43,344 bases of DNA from contig NZ_FMBC01000040.1 in assembly GCF_900094795.1 (NCBI RefSeq), positions 1-43,344 on the forward strand, given 5' to 3'. This stretch comes from Kosakonia oryziphila (GTDB lineage: Bacteria; Pseudomonadota; Gammaproteobacteria; Enterobacterales; Enterobacteriaceae). The notes under the pieces were generated by a model. The model had not been told where the DNA came from. It was given only the letters and a program-made list of their open reading frames with translations, and made no database searches. Position numbers and translations under genes: made by a program. Position 1 is the stretch's first letter; every line of letters starts with the position of its first letter. Positions 1 to 9,957 of this stretch are shown piece by piece.

Positions 1-203
1 ATTTTTACTAGCAGATGAACATGATCTAACTGAACATTCAGCTCCACTACTTCTATTCCGAGCTGTTCACTTGAAATCCTTATCTGTTTGTAAACTTCTT
101 TGCCAACATTGTTCCGTAGGATGCGAAATCGGCATTTGGGTGTCCAGACTATATGATATTGACAACACCAAAGCACATGAGATGCTTTTGTGAACCTACT
201 CAT
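1..203 (-). CDS. tnpA: IS200-family transposase TnpA, N-terminal part, cut by window edge
   Basis: Reading the minus strand from the ATG at 203 gives about 67 residues beginning MSRFTKASHVLWCCQYHIVW and continuing off the window. The start, the YHIVWTPK motif and the late DHVHLLV stretch are typical of IS200/IS605-type Y1 transposases; the HVH pair is the metal-binding HUH motif. The catalytic tyrosine would lie beyond the window. TnpA acts on single-stranded DNA at subterminal hairpins and makes no terminal inverted repeats. Gene identity is secure; whether the copy is complete cannot be seen. Confidence 0.85.
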   Translation of the reverse strand, partial: MSRFTKASHVLWCCQYHIVWTPKCRFRILRNNVGKEVYKQIRISSEQLGIEVVELNVQLDHVHLLVK

Positions 204-312
204 GGTTAAATCCTTATCAGTTATGGGGATAACGGATTCGGATTTTCCCATGGGTAGCATTACTGGCAGAGCCAACTTTTTGCTGACCACCTCCACAGGA
301 GGTGGCATTCAG
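1..312 (-). mobile_element. IS200-like insertion sequence, left-end portion
   Basis: This is the tnpA fragment plus about 110 bp of leader. The leader holds a perfect 8-bp inverted repeat (ccacctcc / ggaggtgg, arms 287-294 and 298-305, loop 3 nt), the kind of subterminal hairpin expected at the left end of an IS200-type element. The exact boundary is inferred, because these elements leave no target duplication. It ends next to the clpA terminator. Confidence 0.6.
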
Positions 313-322
313 ATGAGCGTAA

Positions 323-352
323 AAAAACCGGGTTCACATGAGCCCGGTTTTT
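323..352 (-). terminator. Rho-independent terminator downstream of clpA
   Basis: A 10-bp stem (aaaaaccggg / cccggttttt) encloses a 10-nt loop, with an A-run on one side and a T-run on the other, so it could work in both directions. It starts 18 bp beyond the clpA stop codon and separates clpA from the IS element. Confidence 0.8.
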
Positions 353-370
353 AGTTGCTAACAACAGAGA

Positions 371-2659
371 TTAATGCGCCGCTTCCGGTTTGTGCTTCTG
401 AGCACTCTGGAAGTCATACTCCAGCACACCTTTTTCCTGATTCAGCGTCACGGTTACCTGACCACCATCAACCAGCGAGCCGAACAGCAGTTCGTTGGCC
501 AGCGGTTTTTTCAGGTTGTCCTGGATAACACGCGCCATCGGGCGAGCACCCATGGCACGGTCATATCCCTTCTCGGCCAGCCAGTCGCGAGCTTCCTGGC
601 TGACTTCCAGCGACACGCCTTTCTGATCCAGTTGTACCTGGAGTTCGACAATAAATTTGTCGACCACCTGATGGATCACCTCGGTAGACAAGTGATCGAA
701 CCAGATAATGTTGTCCAGACGGTTACGGAACTCTGGTGTAAAGATCTTTTTAATCTCTTCCATCGCATCGGTGCTGTTATCCTGGTGGATAAGGCCGATG
801 GATTTACGCTCGGTTTCACGCACCCCAGCGTTGGTAGTCATCACCAGCACCACATTGCGGAAATCGGCTTTGCGCCCGTTGTTATCGGTCAGCGTACCGT
901 TATCCATCACCTGCAACAGCAGGTTAAAGACATCCGGGTGCGCTTTTTCGATTTCATCGAGCAACAACACCGCATGCGGATGTTTGATCACCGCATCGGT
1001 CAGTAGACCGCCCTGATCGAAACCGACATATCCCGGAGGCGCACCAATCAAACGGCTGACAGTGTGACGCTCCATATACTCGGACATATCGAAGCGCAGC
1101 AGCTCAATACCCAGCGCTTTCGACAACTGTACCGTCACCTCGGTTTTCCCCACACCGGTTGGGCCGGCAAACAGGAAGGAACCGACCGGTTTATGGTCCT
1201 GCCCCAGCCCTGCACGGCTCATTTTAATGGCTTCGGTTAACGCCTCAATGGCTTTATCCTGGCCAAATACCAGCATTTTCAGGCGATCGCCGAGATTTTT
1301 CAGCGTGTCGCGGTCGCTCTGAGAAACACTTTTCTCAGGAATACGCGCGATGCGCGCAACAACCGATTCGATATCCGCCACATTGATGGTTTTCTTACGC
1401 TTGCTCACCGGCATCAGACGCGCACGCGCGCCCGCTTCGTCAATAACGTCAATCGCTTTATCCGGCAAATGACGGTCATTGATGTATTTCACCGCCAGTT
1501 CTACCGCTGCACGCACCGCTTTCGCCGTATAACGTACATCGTGATGCGTTTCATACTTCGGCTTCAGGCCATTGAGAATCTGCACCGTTTCCTCAATGGA
1601 CGGTTCAGTAATATCAATTTTCTGGAAGCGACGCGCCAGAGCGCGATCTTTTTCGAAGATGTTGCTGAATTCCTGATAGGTGGTAGATCCCATCACGCGG
1701 ATTTTACCGCTGGACAGCAGCGGCTTAATCAGGTTAGCCGCATCAACCTGCCCGCCGGACGCAGCGCCTGCACCGATGATGGTATGGATCTCATCGATAA
1801 ACAGAATACTGTTACTGTCCTGCTCAAGTTGTTTCAGCAGCGCTTTGAAACGTTTTTCAAAATCACCACGGTATTTGGTACCGGCCAGCAGCGAACCAAT
1901 ATCAAGCGAATAGATAGTGCAGTCGGCCATAATTTCCGGCACATCACCCTGCACAATCCGCCAGGCCAGCCCTTCGGCAATCGCCGTTTTACCGACACCG
2001 GATTCGCCAACCAGCAGCGGGTTGTTTTTACGGCGGCGACACAGCACCTGCACCGCTCGCTCAAGCTCTTTACTACGGCCAATCAGCGGGTCGATACCGC
2101 CGACACGAGCAAGCTGATTAAGGTTGGTGGTGAAGTTCTCCATACGTTCCTCCCCGCCTGCTTGCTCTTCGCTGTTCACCTGGCTGCTACTGCTGCTACC
2201 TGCATCCGATGACGGCCCCGGTTCGTCTTTACGCGTACCGTGTGAAATAAAGTTCACCACATCAAGGCGGCTCACTTCATGTTTGCGCAGCAGGTAAGCC
2301 GCTTGCGACTCCTGCTCGCTAAAAATGGCAACCAGCACATTCGCCCCGGAGACTTCACTACGACCGGAGGACTGAACGTGAAACACCGCGCGCTGCAAAA
2401 CACGCTGGAAGCTGAGCGTCGGCTGCGTGTCGCGCTCCTCTTCGCTCATGGGTAGAACGGGTGTGGTTTGTTCGATGAAGGCTTCGAGTTCCTGCCGCAG
2501 CGCCACCAGGTCCACGGAACACGCTTCAAGCGCTTCGCGGGCCGAGGGGTTACTGAGCAACGCCAGTAACAAGTGCTCGACGGTCATAAACTCATGTCGG
2601 TGCTCGCGCGCTCTGGCGAAAGCCATATTTAAACTGAGTTCCAGTTCTTGATTGAGCAT
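371..2659 (-). CDS. clpA: ATP-dependent Clp protease ATP-binding subunit ClpA
   Basis: The 762-residue protein is a Hsp100/AAA+ unfoldase that feeds substrates into ClpP in the cytoplasm. It shows an N-terminal Clp repeat domain (about 1-145), a Ser-rich linker near 150-170, a first ATPase module with GESGVGKT and LFIDEIH, and a second with GPTGVGKT and [11 protein letters not shown]. An IGL tripeptide in the D2 module (KSIGLIHQ) matches the loop that docks on ClpP. E. coli ClpA is 758 residues; the few extra residues fall in the Ser-rich linker. The adaptor gene clpS lies 31 bp upstream on the same strand, the usual arrangement. Confidence 0.97.
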   Translation of the reverse strand: MLNQELELSLNMAFARAREHRHEFMTVEHLLLALLSNPSAREALEACSVDLVALRQELEAFIEQTTPVLPMSEEERDTQPTLSFQRVLQRAVFHVQSSGRSEVSGANVLVAIFSEQESQAAYLLRKHEVSRLDVVNFISHGTRKDEPGPSSDAGSSSSSQVNSEEQAGGEERMENFTTNLNQLARVGGIDPLIGRSKELERAVQVLCRRRKNNPLLVGESGVGKTAIAEGLAWRIVQGDVPEIMADCTIYSLDIGSLLAGTKYRGDFEKRFKALLKQLEQDSNSILFIDEIHTIIGAGAASGGQVDAANLIKPLLSSGKIRVMGSTTYQEFSNIFEKDRALARRFQKIDITEPSIEETVQILNGLKPKYETHHDVRYTAKAVRAAVELAVKYINDRHLPDKAIDVIDEAGARARLMPVSKRKKTINVADIESVVARIARIPEKSVSQSDRDTLKNLGDRLKMLVFGQDKAIEALTEAIKMSRAGLGQDHKPVGSFLFAGPTGVGKTEVTVQLSKALGIELLRFDMSEYMERHTVSRLIGAPPGYVGFDQGGLLTDAVIKHPHAVLLLDEIEKAHPDVFNLLLQVMDNGTLTDNNGRKADFRNVVLVMTTNAGVRETERKSIGLIHQDNSTDAMEEIKKIFTPEFRNRLDNIIWFDHLSTEVIHQVVDKFIVELQVQLDQKGVSLEVSQEARDWLAEKGYDRAMGARPMARVIQDNLKKPLANELLFGSLVDGGQVTVTLNQEKGVLEYDFQSAQKHKPEAAH

Positions 2660-2690
2660 AGGGCACCTCCCCCAAGTTTCATGCCTGCAT

Positions 2691-3011
2691 TCAGGCTCTT
2701 TCCAGCGTACACAGCAACGGATGCTCGTTCTCCCTCGCGTACTTGTTCACCATAGAGACCTTAGTCTCGGCAACTTCGGCGGTGAAAACACCACAGATAG
2801 CCTTGCCGTGATAGTGAACCGTAAGCATCAGTTGCGTTGCACGTTCTACATCATAAGAAAAGAACTTTTGTAGCACGTCAATAACAAATTCCATCGGCGT
2901 GTAATCATCGTTCATTAACAAGACTTTATACATGGATGGCGGTTTTAGCGCATCGCGCAATTTTTCTTCCGCCAATTGGTCGAAATCCAGCCAGCTATTA
3001 CTCTTACCCAT
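2691..3011 (-). CDS. clpS: ATP-dependent Clp protease adaptor ClpS
   Basis: The 106-residue adaptor binds the ClpA N-domain and delivers N-end-rule substrates with Leu, Phe, Tyr or Trp at the N terminus. The key pocket residues are in place: N34-D35-D36 in [12 protein letters not shown] and H66 in TVHYHGKA. Length equals the E. coli protein. It probably forms a transcription unit with clpA. Upstream, towards cspD, about 600 bp contain a 272-bp repeat that now separates the two divergent genes. Confidence 0.96.
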   Translation of the reverse strand: MGKSNSWLDFDQLAEEKLRDALKPPSMYKVLLMNDDYTPMEFVIDVLQKFFSYDVERATQLMLTVHYHGKAICGVFTAEVAETKVSMVNKYARENEHPLLCTLERA

Positions 3012-3090
3012 CGTTAGCGCTTCATCTTAGGTTACAGGTTCCGGCGGCGTTTAATCGGCCGATTACATGAGTCTGGATGTATTTTTAATC

Positions 3091-3362
3091 TATACCCGTC
3101 ATGCTTCAAGTTGCATGTGTGTTGACTTTTTTATTCGGCTCATCCCTGAGCCTCACTCCTTCGGGGCCGCTGCTTACAGCGTTCAAATCTGCTCCCGGCA
3201 GATTTGTCACTCACCCCAGTCACGGACTTATGTAAGCTGCTGGGGGTTACTGAGAGACATCCTGTCTCTCACCGGAGGCCAACCTTCGGTTGGGCAAATT
3301 CGTTCCCGACGAATTTGTCGCTGCGTCGCCGCCTTCCTGCAACTCGAATTATTTAGGGTATA
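3091..3362 (+). repeat. 272-bp multi-hairpin dispersed repeat, copy 1
   Basis: The element begins and ends with tataccc/gggtata, and its ends match imperfectly for about 26 bp (ttcaagttgca at one end, ttcgagttgca at the other). Inside is a string of short perfect hairpins: ggctca/tgagcc, gctg/cagc, aaatctgc/gcagattt, gagagaca/tgtctctc, ccaacc/ggttgg and aaattcgt/acgaattt. A second copy of the same length lies inverted at 34789-35060, differing at about 12 positions by eye. It looks like a non-autonomous, RNA-structured intergenic repeat of the kind dispersed in enterobacterial genomes. The open frame across it is not a gene. Confidence 0.85.
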
Positions 3363-3609
3363 CATCAGATGTCAGATAACAATCATCTATCGTTGCCATC
3401 CGCGACGGCTGTCACATTCTGTTGTCATAGCGTTAACTGCATCAAAATTTTGATGCGTCGCCTCCCAGAACCCCAGCCAAACGCTTGACGCAGTATACGA
3501 TTTATCTAAATTGTACAGTCGAGAGTTGGTGAGGTTTTGAACAGCCCGCTCGCTCTGCCACCGGTTCATTCCATCTTACTTAAATAAGATTTACGAAGGA
3601 TGTCGAAGC

Positions 3610-3831
3610 ATGGAAACGGGTACTGTTAAGTGGTTCAACAATGCCAAAGGGTTCGGTTTTATTTGCCCTGAAGGCGGCGGCGAAGATATCTTCGCGCATT
3701 ACTCCACCATTCAGATGGATGGTTACAGAACGTTAAAAGCCGGACAGACAGTCCGGTTTGATGTACACCAGGGCCCTAAAGGCAATCACGCCAGCGTTAT
3801 CGTGCCCATCGAAGTGGAAGCCATGGCCTGA
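3610..3831 (+). CDS. cspD: Cold shock-like protein CspD, stationary-phase replication inhibitor
   Basis: The 73-residue single cold-shock domain binds single-stranded DNA and RNA; E. coli CspD (74 aa) is induced in stationary phase and inhibits replication. The RNP motifs KGFGFI and DIFAHYS are present. The family paralogues CspA/B/G share the fold, but the CPEGGGEDIF and GYRTLKAGQ stretches are CspD-specific. An AAGGA ribosome-binding site lies about 9 bp before the ATG. It is divergent from clpS and ends at a shared terminator facing macB. Confidence 0.95.
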   Translation: METGTVKWFNNAKGFGFICPEGGGEDIFAHYSTIQMDGYRTLKAGQTVRFDVHQGPKGNHASVIVPIEVEAMA

Positions 3832-3870
3832 CGCCAGCAACCGCAACCTCATTGTGTACATGCCGCAGTT

Positions 3871-3901
3871 AAAATGCCAGCCCAATCGGCTGGCATTTTT
3901 A
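3871..3901. terminator. Bidirectional terminator between cspD and macB
   Basis: An 11-bp stem (aaatgccagcc / ggctggcattt) with a 5-nt loop is flanked by A and T runs. The genes converge here: cspD ends 40 bp before it and the macB stop codon directly adjoins it, so it can serve both. Confidence 0.85.
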
Positions 3902-5848
3902 TTACTCGCGAGCCAACGCATCCACGGGATCCAGGCGCGCCGCATTGCGCGCTGGCAACCAGCCAAACAGCACCCCGGTAAACGTTGAACACAAAAAGGC
4001 AGTGATCAACGCAACCGGTGAAAAACCAATTTCCCAGCCCGGTAAAAAGAGCTGCAAAATAAACGCGATCAACATTGAAAGCGTTACGCCGAGCGCGCCA
4101 CCCACCAGACAAACAAACACAGCCTCAATCAGGAACTGCGACAACACATCGCCCGCTCTGGCGCCCACTGCCATCCTGATGCCGATCTCGCGGGTTCGCT
4201 CGGTCACCGAGACCAGCATGATATTCATCACACCGATACCACCAACCAGCAGGGAAATCACCGCCACCAGCGTCAGGAACAATTGAAGAGTACGTGTGGT
4301 CTTTTCCGCGGTTTTCAATACCCCGTCCATATTCCAGACGAAGAAATCTTTTTTTCCGTGCCGCAAATTCAGCAGCCGGGTGAGTTGCTGTTCAGCCTGC
4401 TCACTGCTGTAGCCATCTTTCACCCGAACGGTAATAGAGTTTAGCCACGACTGGCCCATAATGCGCCCGGAGATAGTCGTGTAGGGCAACCAGACGCGCA
4501 GTATTTTGCTGCTGCCGAACATAGATTGCTTCTCTTCCACCACGCCAATCACCGTTGCGGGCATATTGCCGACCAGAATCACCTCACCCACAACGCTGGT
4601 TTTATTGGGAAATAGCTGCCGGCGGGTATTACTGTCGAGCACCACCACCTGCGCCCGTCTCTTCTCCTGCTCGGCATTAAACGATGCCCCTTCGCTGAAG
4701 GCCATGCCATAAACATTAAAATACTGTCCGCTCACACCATTCGCGCTGGCCGCGACATCAATATTGTCATTGCGCAGACGCAGGTTTTGCGAAACCGATG
4801 GTGTCGCCGAGCGCACCCACGACTGTTTCTGGATCGCCAACAAATCGTCATATTTCAGCGCCTGTTGGTATTGCGGCTTGTCATCGCCAAAATCCTTACC
4901 GGGATAGACATCAATGGTGTTGGTGCCGATCGAACGGATATCCGCCAGCACAAGCTGCTTCGCCGCATCGCCCACGACGACAATCGAGACCACGGAGGCG
5001 ATACCGATAATAATGCCGAGCATGGTCAACAGCGTGCGCATCTTATTTGCCGCCATTGCGCGCCAGGCCATGGTCAGCGCTTCGTGAAAACGGCTGATAA
5101 ACTGTCGCCAGCCCTTTGCCTGCACAGACACTGCATCTCGGTTATCCGCTGTAATCGCTTGTTCGCGGGCCGGAGGATTACTGATAAGTACACCATCGCG
5201 AATTTCAATCACTCGCTCAGCCTGTGCCGCCACTTGCGGATCGTGGGTAACAATAATCACCGTATGCCCGCGATCGCGAAGTTGGTGGAGGATCGCCATC
5301 ACCTCTTCGCCTGAGCGGCTGTCCAGCGCACCGGTGGGTTCATCGGCCAGAATGACCTGCCCTCCGTTCATCAAAGCCCGGGCGATGCTGACGCGCTGCT
5401 GCTGGCCGCCAGAAAGCTGAGAAGGTTGATAATCCGTCCGCTCGCCCAGGCCAAGGCGCGTAAGTAACTCTCTGGCGCGTATCAGCCGCGCTTTACGATC
5501 GGTTCCGGCGTATACCGCGGGCACTTCAACATTCTGCGTGGCCGTCAGATGTGAAAGCAGATGATAACGCTGGAAGATAAAACCAAAATGCTCGCGCCGC
5601 AGTTGCGCCAGCGCATCGCCGCTAAGCGTGGAGACATCTGTTCCGGCAACGCGGTATGTACCGCTGGAGGATTTATCCAGACAACCAAGTATGTTCATCA
5701 GCGTCGATTTACCGGAACCCGAAGCGCCGACAATCGCCACCATTTCACCGGCATTAATACTGAGGGTAATTCCCTTCAGTACCTCCACTTGCTCGTCACC
5801 TGAAGGATAATTGCGGCGAATATCCGTCAGTTCAAGAAGTGCCGTCAT
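3902..5848 (-). CDS. macB: Macrolide export ATP-binding/permease protein MacB
   Basis: The 648-residue protein equals E. coli MacB in length. It has an N-terminal ABC domain with Walker [10 protein letters not shown] (41-49), signature LSGGQ (145-149) and Walker B VILADEP (165-171). A first membrane helix near 275-295, a large periplasmic domain, and three C-terminal helices (about 525-645) form the FtsX-like permease part. With MacA and TolC it exports macrolides, enterotoxin-like peptides and lipids across both membranes. Its start overlaps the end of macA by 4 bp, so translation is probably coupled. Confidence 0.96.
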   Translation of the reverse strand: MTALLELTDIRRNYPSGDEQVEVLKGITLSINAGEMVAIVGASGSGKSTLMNILGCLDKSSSGTYRVAGTDVSTLSGDALAQLRREHFGFIFQRYHLLSHLTATQNVEVPAVYAGTDRKARLIRARELLTRLGLGERTDYQPSQLSGGQQQRVSIARALMNGGQVILADEPTGALDSRSGEEVMAILHQLRDRGHTVIIVTHDPQVAAQAERVIEIRDGVLISNPPAREQAITADNRDAVSVQAKGWRQFISRFHEALTMAWRAMAANKMRTLLTMLGIIIGIASVVSIVVVGDAAKQLVLADIRSIGTNTIDVYPGKDFGDDKPQYQQALKYDDLLAIQKQSWVRSATPSVSQNLRLRNDNIDVAASANGVSGQYFNVYGMAFSEGASFNAEQEKRRAQVVVLDSNTRRQLFPNKTSVVGEVILVGNMPATVIGVVEEKQSMFGSSKILRVWLPYTTISGRIMGQSWLNSITVRVKDGYSSEQAEQQLTRLLNLRHGKKDFFVWNMDGVLKTAEKTTRTLQLFLTLVAVISLLVGGIGVMNIMLVSVTERTREIGIRMAVGARAGDVLSQFLIEAVFVCLVGGALGVTLSMLIAFILQLFLPGWEIGFSPVALITAFLCSTFTGVLFGWLPARNAARLDPVDALARE

Positions 5849-6960
5849 CGGGCAGCTCCGCGATTCAGCTCGCCGATCACCACTTCATCACCGGCATCCA
5901 GCCCTTTCACCACCACCACATCAGTATCATTACGCGCGCCCAGCATCACTTCGCGCTCACGGGGTTCGCCGTTACGCAGCACTTTCACTTTATAGCGATT
6001 ATCGCCAACCGGATCGCCCAGCGCCGACAATGGGATAGTCAGTACATTTTTCAGGCCGGTCAGTTGAATATGCACCTGCGCGGTCATATCCAGGCGCAAT
6101 ATGCCCTGCGGGTTAGGCACTTCAAAGCGAGCGTAATAGAAGATAGCGTCATTGACCTTCTCCGGCGTCGGCAGAATGTCTTTCAGTTCCCCTTCATAGC
6201 GGGTGCCGGGATCGCCCAGCACGGTGAACCACGCCTTTTGCCCAGGCTTCAGATGGATAACATCCGCCTCTGAAACCTGTGCTTTAACCAGCATAGTGCT
6301 CATGTCGGCCAGCGTCAGGATGTTAGGCGCCTGTTGTACCGCAATCACCGTTTGCCCTTGCAAGGTGGTAATTTGCGTCACTTGACCAGCCATCGGCGCC
6401 AGAATGCGTGTGTAGTCGAGATTTTTTTTTGCGGTATCCTGTGTCGCCTGGTTGCGTTTTATCTGCGCATCAATAGTGCCGATCTGCGCCTCTTTAACCG
6501 CCACATCGGTGGCCGAGGTATCCAGATCCTGGCGGGAAATAAGATTGCGTTTCACCAGTTGTTGCTGACGCGCCAGTGTCACCTGCGCCAGTTTCAGTTC
6601 CGCCTGCGCCTGACGGCGTTGCGCACGCAGCTCCATTAGCGTGGCGCCCACTTCTTTGATCTGGTTTTCTGCCTGATCCGGATCGATAACCCCGAGCAAC
6701 TGATCCTTTTTGACTTTATCGCCAATATTGACCAATAGCGTTTTCAATTGACCATTCACCTGTGCGCCAACGTCAACTTTACGTAATGCATCAAGCTTGC
6801 CCGTCGCCAGTACGCTCTGTTGCAATTCGCCAGGGCGGACAATTAGCGTCTGATACTGCACCACCGGTGCGTTTAATTTTCCCCACAGCCAAAAGGCGGC
6901 CAGTAAAATGACGACCACCAGTACGATAAATACCGTCCTGCGTTTTCCCTTAAGTTTCAT
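5845..6960 (-). CDS. macA: Macrolide efflux periplasmic adaptor MacA
   Basis: The 371-residue membrane-fusion protein has one N-terminal anchor (about 10-27), then lipoyl-like, alpha-hairpin (Gln/Lys-rich, about 90-190) and beta-barrel domains. It bridges MacB and TolC and stimulates the MacB ATPase. It is the first gene of the macAB operon and overlaps macB by 4 bp. The 149-bp gap to the divergent ybjX must hold both promoters. Confidence 0.95.
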   Translation of the reverse strand: MKLKGKRRTVFIVLVVVILLAAFWLWGKLNAPVVQYQTLIVRPGELQQSVLATGKLDALRKVDVGAQVNGQLKTLLVNIGDKVKKDQLLGVIDPDQAENQIKEVGATLMELRAQRRQAQAELKLAQVTLARQQQLVKRNLISRQDLDTSATDVAVKEAQIGTIDAQIKRNQATQDTAKKNLDYTRILAPMAGQVTQITTLQGQTVIAVQQAPNILTLADMSTMLVKAQVSEADVIHLKPGQKAWFTVLGDPGTRYEGELKDILPTPEKVNDAIFYYARFEVPNPQGILRLDMTAQVHIQLTGLKNVLTIPLSALGDPVGDNRYKVKVLRNGEPREREVMLGARNDTDVVVVKGLDAGDEVVIGELNRGAAR

Positions 6961-7054
6961 AAAAATCCCGAATAATGTGGCACGCGGCCTGTAGTAACAT
7001 GTTTAAATAAACAAAATATCAACGAAACAGAAAATTCTTAATCTCTCCATTTTT

Positions 7055-7071
7055 TATTTAAATGCTGTTGA
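7055..7071 (+). promoter_or_regulatory. Candidate PhoP box upstream of ybjX
   Basis: TATTTA-aatgc-TGTTGA fits the direct-repeat PhoP consensus (T/G)GTTTA-N5-(T/G)GTTTA with one mismatch per half. It lies about 40 bp before the ybjX start. ybjX/virK-type genes are PhoP-regulated in relatives, which makes the match plausible, but short motifs of this kind also occur by chance. Confidence 0.4.
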
Positions 7072-7109
7072 AGCGCAGCCTGATGGAATAGCGATCTCTG
7101 TTGAGATAA

Positions 7110-8078
7110 ATGGATTTCACTATGTCCACCATTGCCGACACAACACATACCGATATGCCTCTGCCGAAAACGGCCTGGCAACTCTTTTATTCCCTGTCTT
7201 CTGGCAAACTGATGCCTGGTCTGGCATGGCATCACCCTGCCTATCGCGGCAAATTTCTGCTACGTTCGCTGGCCACACCGTTCAGCACCGCCCGTTTTCT
7301 CACGCGCCTGATACGTCAGCCCATGCTGGCAAAAATATTACAGGTGCAGCCTGGTTTACCTTGCCGTCTGCATCGCCCATGGTTGTCCGTGAATATCAAT
7401 CGTACACAAGCGTCCGACGCGGTGTGCTGGCATTACGACGCGATAACGACTCTGCTGCCCACCAGGATGGTCAACGGCTATCTTACCAAGGCAGGAATCA
7501 CCGTTGCACTGTTAAACGGTAAAGACGAGCAGCAGTATTCGTTGCGTCTGTGTTCAGAAACCATGCTGGGCAAGGAAGGTGAAGCAACGCTGGTATTCTG
7601 CGATGCGCAGAATACCGTACTGGCCGGGCTGACATTTACCCTGTGCCAGTTTGCCGGGAAAAATACGCTGTATATTGGCGGGTTACAGGGAGCCAAAGCC
7701 CACGTGCCGCATGAACTTATTCAGGCGGCGACCAAATCCTGTCATGGTCTCTTTCCAAAACGCCTGCTGGTAGAAGCAGCGATGACGTTGGGACAGTTTG
7801 TGAACGTGCAGCAGATCCGTGCTGTCAGCAACGAAACACATATCTATCGTAATATTCGTTACCGCCGAAAAAAGCAGGGGCAATTGCACGCAGATTACAA
7901 TAGTTTTTGGCAATCGTTGGGCGCCGTAGCTGACGCGTCGGGTGATTATATCCTGCCACTGGAGATACCGCGTAAACCGATGGAGGCGATCGCCAGTAAA
8001 AAACGCGCAGAGTACCGACGCCGTTACGAATTACTCGATAGTCTGCATACCCAGACTGTCAGCCTCTGCCGGAACTAA
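7110..8078 (+). CDS. ybjX: VirK/YbjX family protein (DUF535)
   Basis: The 322-residue protein matches the YbjX/VirK family in length and in blocks such as HPAYRGKFLLRSLA and LLVEAAMTLGQFVNVQ. The family is linked to PhoP-controlled envelope functions and virulence in Salmonella and Shigella; the biochemical role is not established. No signal peptide or membrane helix is obvious. The ATG at 7110 follows a weak GAG; an in-frame ATG at 7122 is an alternative start. Its end overlaps the end of the convergent ybjD by 4 bp. Confidence 0.88.
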   Translation: MDFTMSTIADTTHTDMPLPKTAWQLFYSLSSGKLMPGLAWHHPAYRGKFLLRSLATPFSTARFLTRLIRQPMLAKILQVQPGLPCRLHRPWLSVNINRTQASDAVCWHYDAITTLLPTRMVNGYLTKAGITVALLNGKDEQQYSLRLCSETMLGKEGEATLVFCDAQNTVLAGLTFTLCQFAGKNTLYIGGLQGAKAHVPHELIQAATKSCHGLFPKRLLVEAAMTLGQFVNVQQIRAVSNETHIYRNIRYRRKKQGQLHADYNSFWQSLGAVADASGDYILPLEIPRKPMEAIASKKRAEYRRRYELLDSLHTQTVSLCRN

Positions 8079-9733
8079 TCCGCTCGCCCGCGCGCCAGCC
8101 ACAGCACGCGGGAAAACATCCTGCGCAGCAGAGGCGGTACAGCATCTATACCACGGCGCCCCGCCTCCATTGCCACTTCTATCGCCAGATCCGGCTTCGA
8201 TGAGCGGTGAATCGCTTTGATGATCACCCGGCGCATATTCATTCGCACGTTTTCCGGCAGTTGCGCCACCCGATGATAAATGTCGGCAAAACCTTCCCGA
8301 TACATAAAATGTTCCATATCCCGCGCCGGTAACTCAGTCAGATGCTCCCGTGTCTTGACGTGATCATTATCCAGCAGGCCGCGCACCGTCTCGGCATACT
8401 TTTTCCCCGCTTCATCGCCGTCCACCAGCACATGCCATTCAATGCCCATACGGCGGGCAAACTTCACCAGCGGTTTTAACCCGGACTGGGCAAATTCAAT
8501 AACTTTCACCCCTTCAGCATCAAAATGATGACCACACTGGCGCGCCAGTTCGTTAATCACCCAGGTTTCTGTCTCACCTTCCACCAACAGCCAGCAGCGG
8601 GCAAACAGCGAAGAGGCGCGATTGAAGCGGATATGGAAAGCGATACGCCGCGCATCTTCGGAATTTAAGCCGCTGGGCCCAAGGCGCCAGGCTGCGACAC
8701 GTGACGATTCGCGCACCAGTCGACAGACATGTTCAACCGGCGTCATTGACAACAGCTCGCCAGAATTGGTCGTTGTCACTTGCTGCAACGGCAACAAATT
8801 CAGCAGTTGCCAGGCAACCGATAGCATTATCGGATGCAGCCGTGTTTCAGGATCTTCCACCAGCAGCAACGGCCGCGCATCACGGTCGAGACGTACGGTT
8901 CCTTTCGCCTGCAATAAAGTGGCAAAAAAACTCAGCAGGATCACCCGGTACATACGGCCGCCGGGTTTGTCGATCATACGGTTGATAATATCCAGATAGC
9001 GCCAGCTAAGCTGTTCATCATGGGAGCGACGCCGCATCAGACGCTGGTGCGAAGCCCCGCTGCCTTGTTCAGCAAAGTAGTGTTCCAGCAGTTGCACCAT
9101 CGCAGAAAGACCGTGACGGATCTGCCCGTCCGTCAAATTTTGCGGTCGGGAGACCAGCTCGCGGGAGAGAAAGTCAAGCTGCCGGGCAGTGGTTTCCATT
9201 TCGGGTGTATCAGGCATCGTACCGCTGCGGATACGCCGTAAAAATCGCGCATCGCGCAGACGCAACACCGGCATCAATCGCACCAGATGACGGGCACATT
9301 CGTCGATATCGGGAAGATTGAGCAACTCTCCCTTTTCATCCAGAAAACCGCGTAATGTCATCACGCTGCCATCCTCAGACAGCTCACCTTCATGGCGATA
9401 AAACAGGCGATGGTACCCGTCATGACTGGGTACCCAGCATTCGGCAAGAGGACGATAGCGTCGCACGCGGTAGCGCCCCGGCTCGGACTCACGGAAAGTC
9501 AGGATAATGTGCAGATGGTGCTCACGCCCCAGAATATCTCCCGGAGGGAACCAGAAATCCTCGCGAACAAAATGGTAGAGATCGGTTTCCGGTGACAGTA
9601 ATAACGTTAACGCATCTAGCAAGCTGGATTTACCCCAGGCATTCTCACCAATCAGCACGTTATTCTGCTCAAGTAGCAACGATAAACGGTTGATGCCGCG
9701 GAACCCGACAATTTCTACACGCTCCAGAATCAT
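8075..9733 (-). CDS. ybjD: OLD-family ATP-dependent endonuclease YbjD
   Basis: The 552-residue protein has an N-terminal ABC/SMC-like ATPase (P-loop GENAWGKSS near residue 31) and a C-terminal TOPRIM domain, with LLVEGETE near 380 and VLVDGDEAG near 440 as the acidic metal-binding motifs. This is the overcoming-lysogenization-defect architecture. OLD proteins are DNA nucleases with roles in phage defence or repair; the target of YbjD is not known. Length equals E. coli YbjD. In E. coli aqpZ lies next upstream; here only a 224-bp gap separates it from lysO. Confidence 0.9.
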   Translation of the reverse strand: MILERVEIVGFRGINRLSLLLEQNNVLIGENAWGKSSLLDALTLLLSPETDLYHFVREDFWFPPGDILGREHHLHIILTFRESEPGRYRVRRYRPLAECWVPSHDGYHRLFYRHEGELSEDGSVMTLRGFLDEKGELLNLPDIDECARHLVRLMPVLRLRDARFLRRIRSGTMPDTPEMETTARQLDFLSRELVSRPQNLTDGQIRHGLSAMVQLLEHYFAEQGSGASHQRLMRRRSHDEQLSWRYLDIINRMIDKPGGRMYRVILLSFFATLLQAKGTVRLDRDARPLLLVEDPETRLHPIMLSVAWQLLNLLPLQQVTTTNSGELLSMTPVEHVCRLVRESSRVAAWRLGPSGLNSEDARRIAFHIRFNRASSLFARCWLLVEGETETWVINELARQCGHHFDAEGVKVIEFAQSGLKPLVKFARRMGIEWHVLVDGDEAGKKYAETVRGLLDNDHVKTREHLTELPARDMEHFMYREGFADIYHRVAQLPENVRMNMRRVIIKAIHRSSKPDLAIEVAMEAGRRGIDAVPPLLRRMFSRVLWLARGRAD

Positions 9734-9957
9734 TCTTCCCTCCGGCTAATTCCGTCTTTTTCGTCTATGCTCTTCGGGAAGTATAGCGGGGTGAGAGGCG
9801 CCATGATATGCGCTAAGTACAAAATTTTATTGAAAAATATGCAGCACGCCGGGCTTTTCTTTACGTTATGACTACGTCTTTTCACGGCTTTACTCAGTTA
9901 CTGCCTTTCGGTAGTGTGTTCGGCGCTTACTCATATTTGCAAGGATTCAGGCCGTTC

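Noticed and set aside
3110-3340. Regular series of short hairpins considered as a CRISPR array
   Set aside because: The arms differ from each other in sequence, there is no constant repeat or spacer length, and no cas genes are present.
3067-3453. Open reading frame of 128 codons between clpS and cspD, with a similar frame at 34719-35036 on the other strand
   Set aside because: Both frames run through the two copies of the 272-bp hairpin repeat; the shared peptide is a by-product of the repeat and there is no ribosome-binding site or known family.
9830-9843. ARG-box-like sequence TGAAAAATATGCA upstream of lysO
   Set aside because: The half-sites are separated by 3 and not 4 bases and the first is poor; not enough to claim ArgR binding despite known regulation of lysO in E. 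coli.
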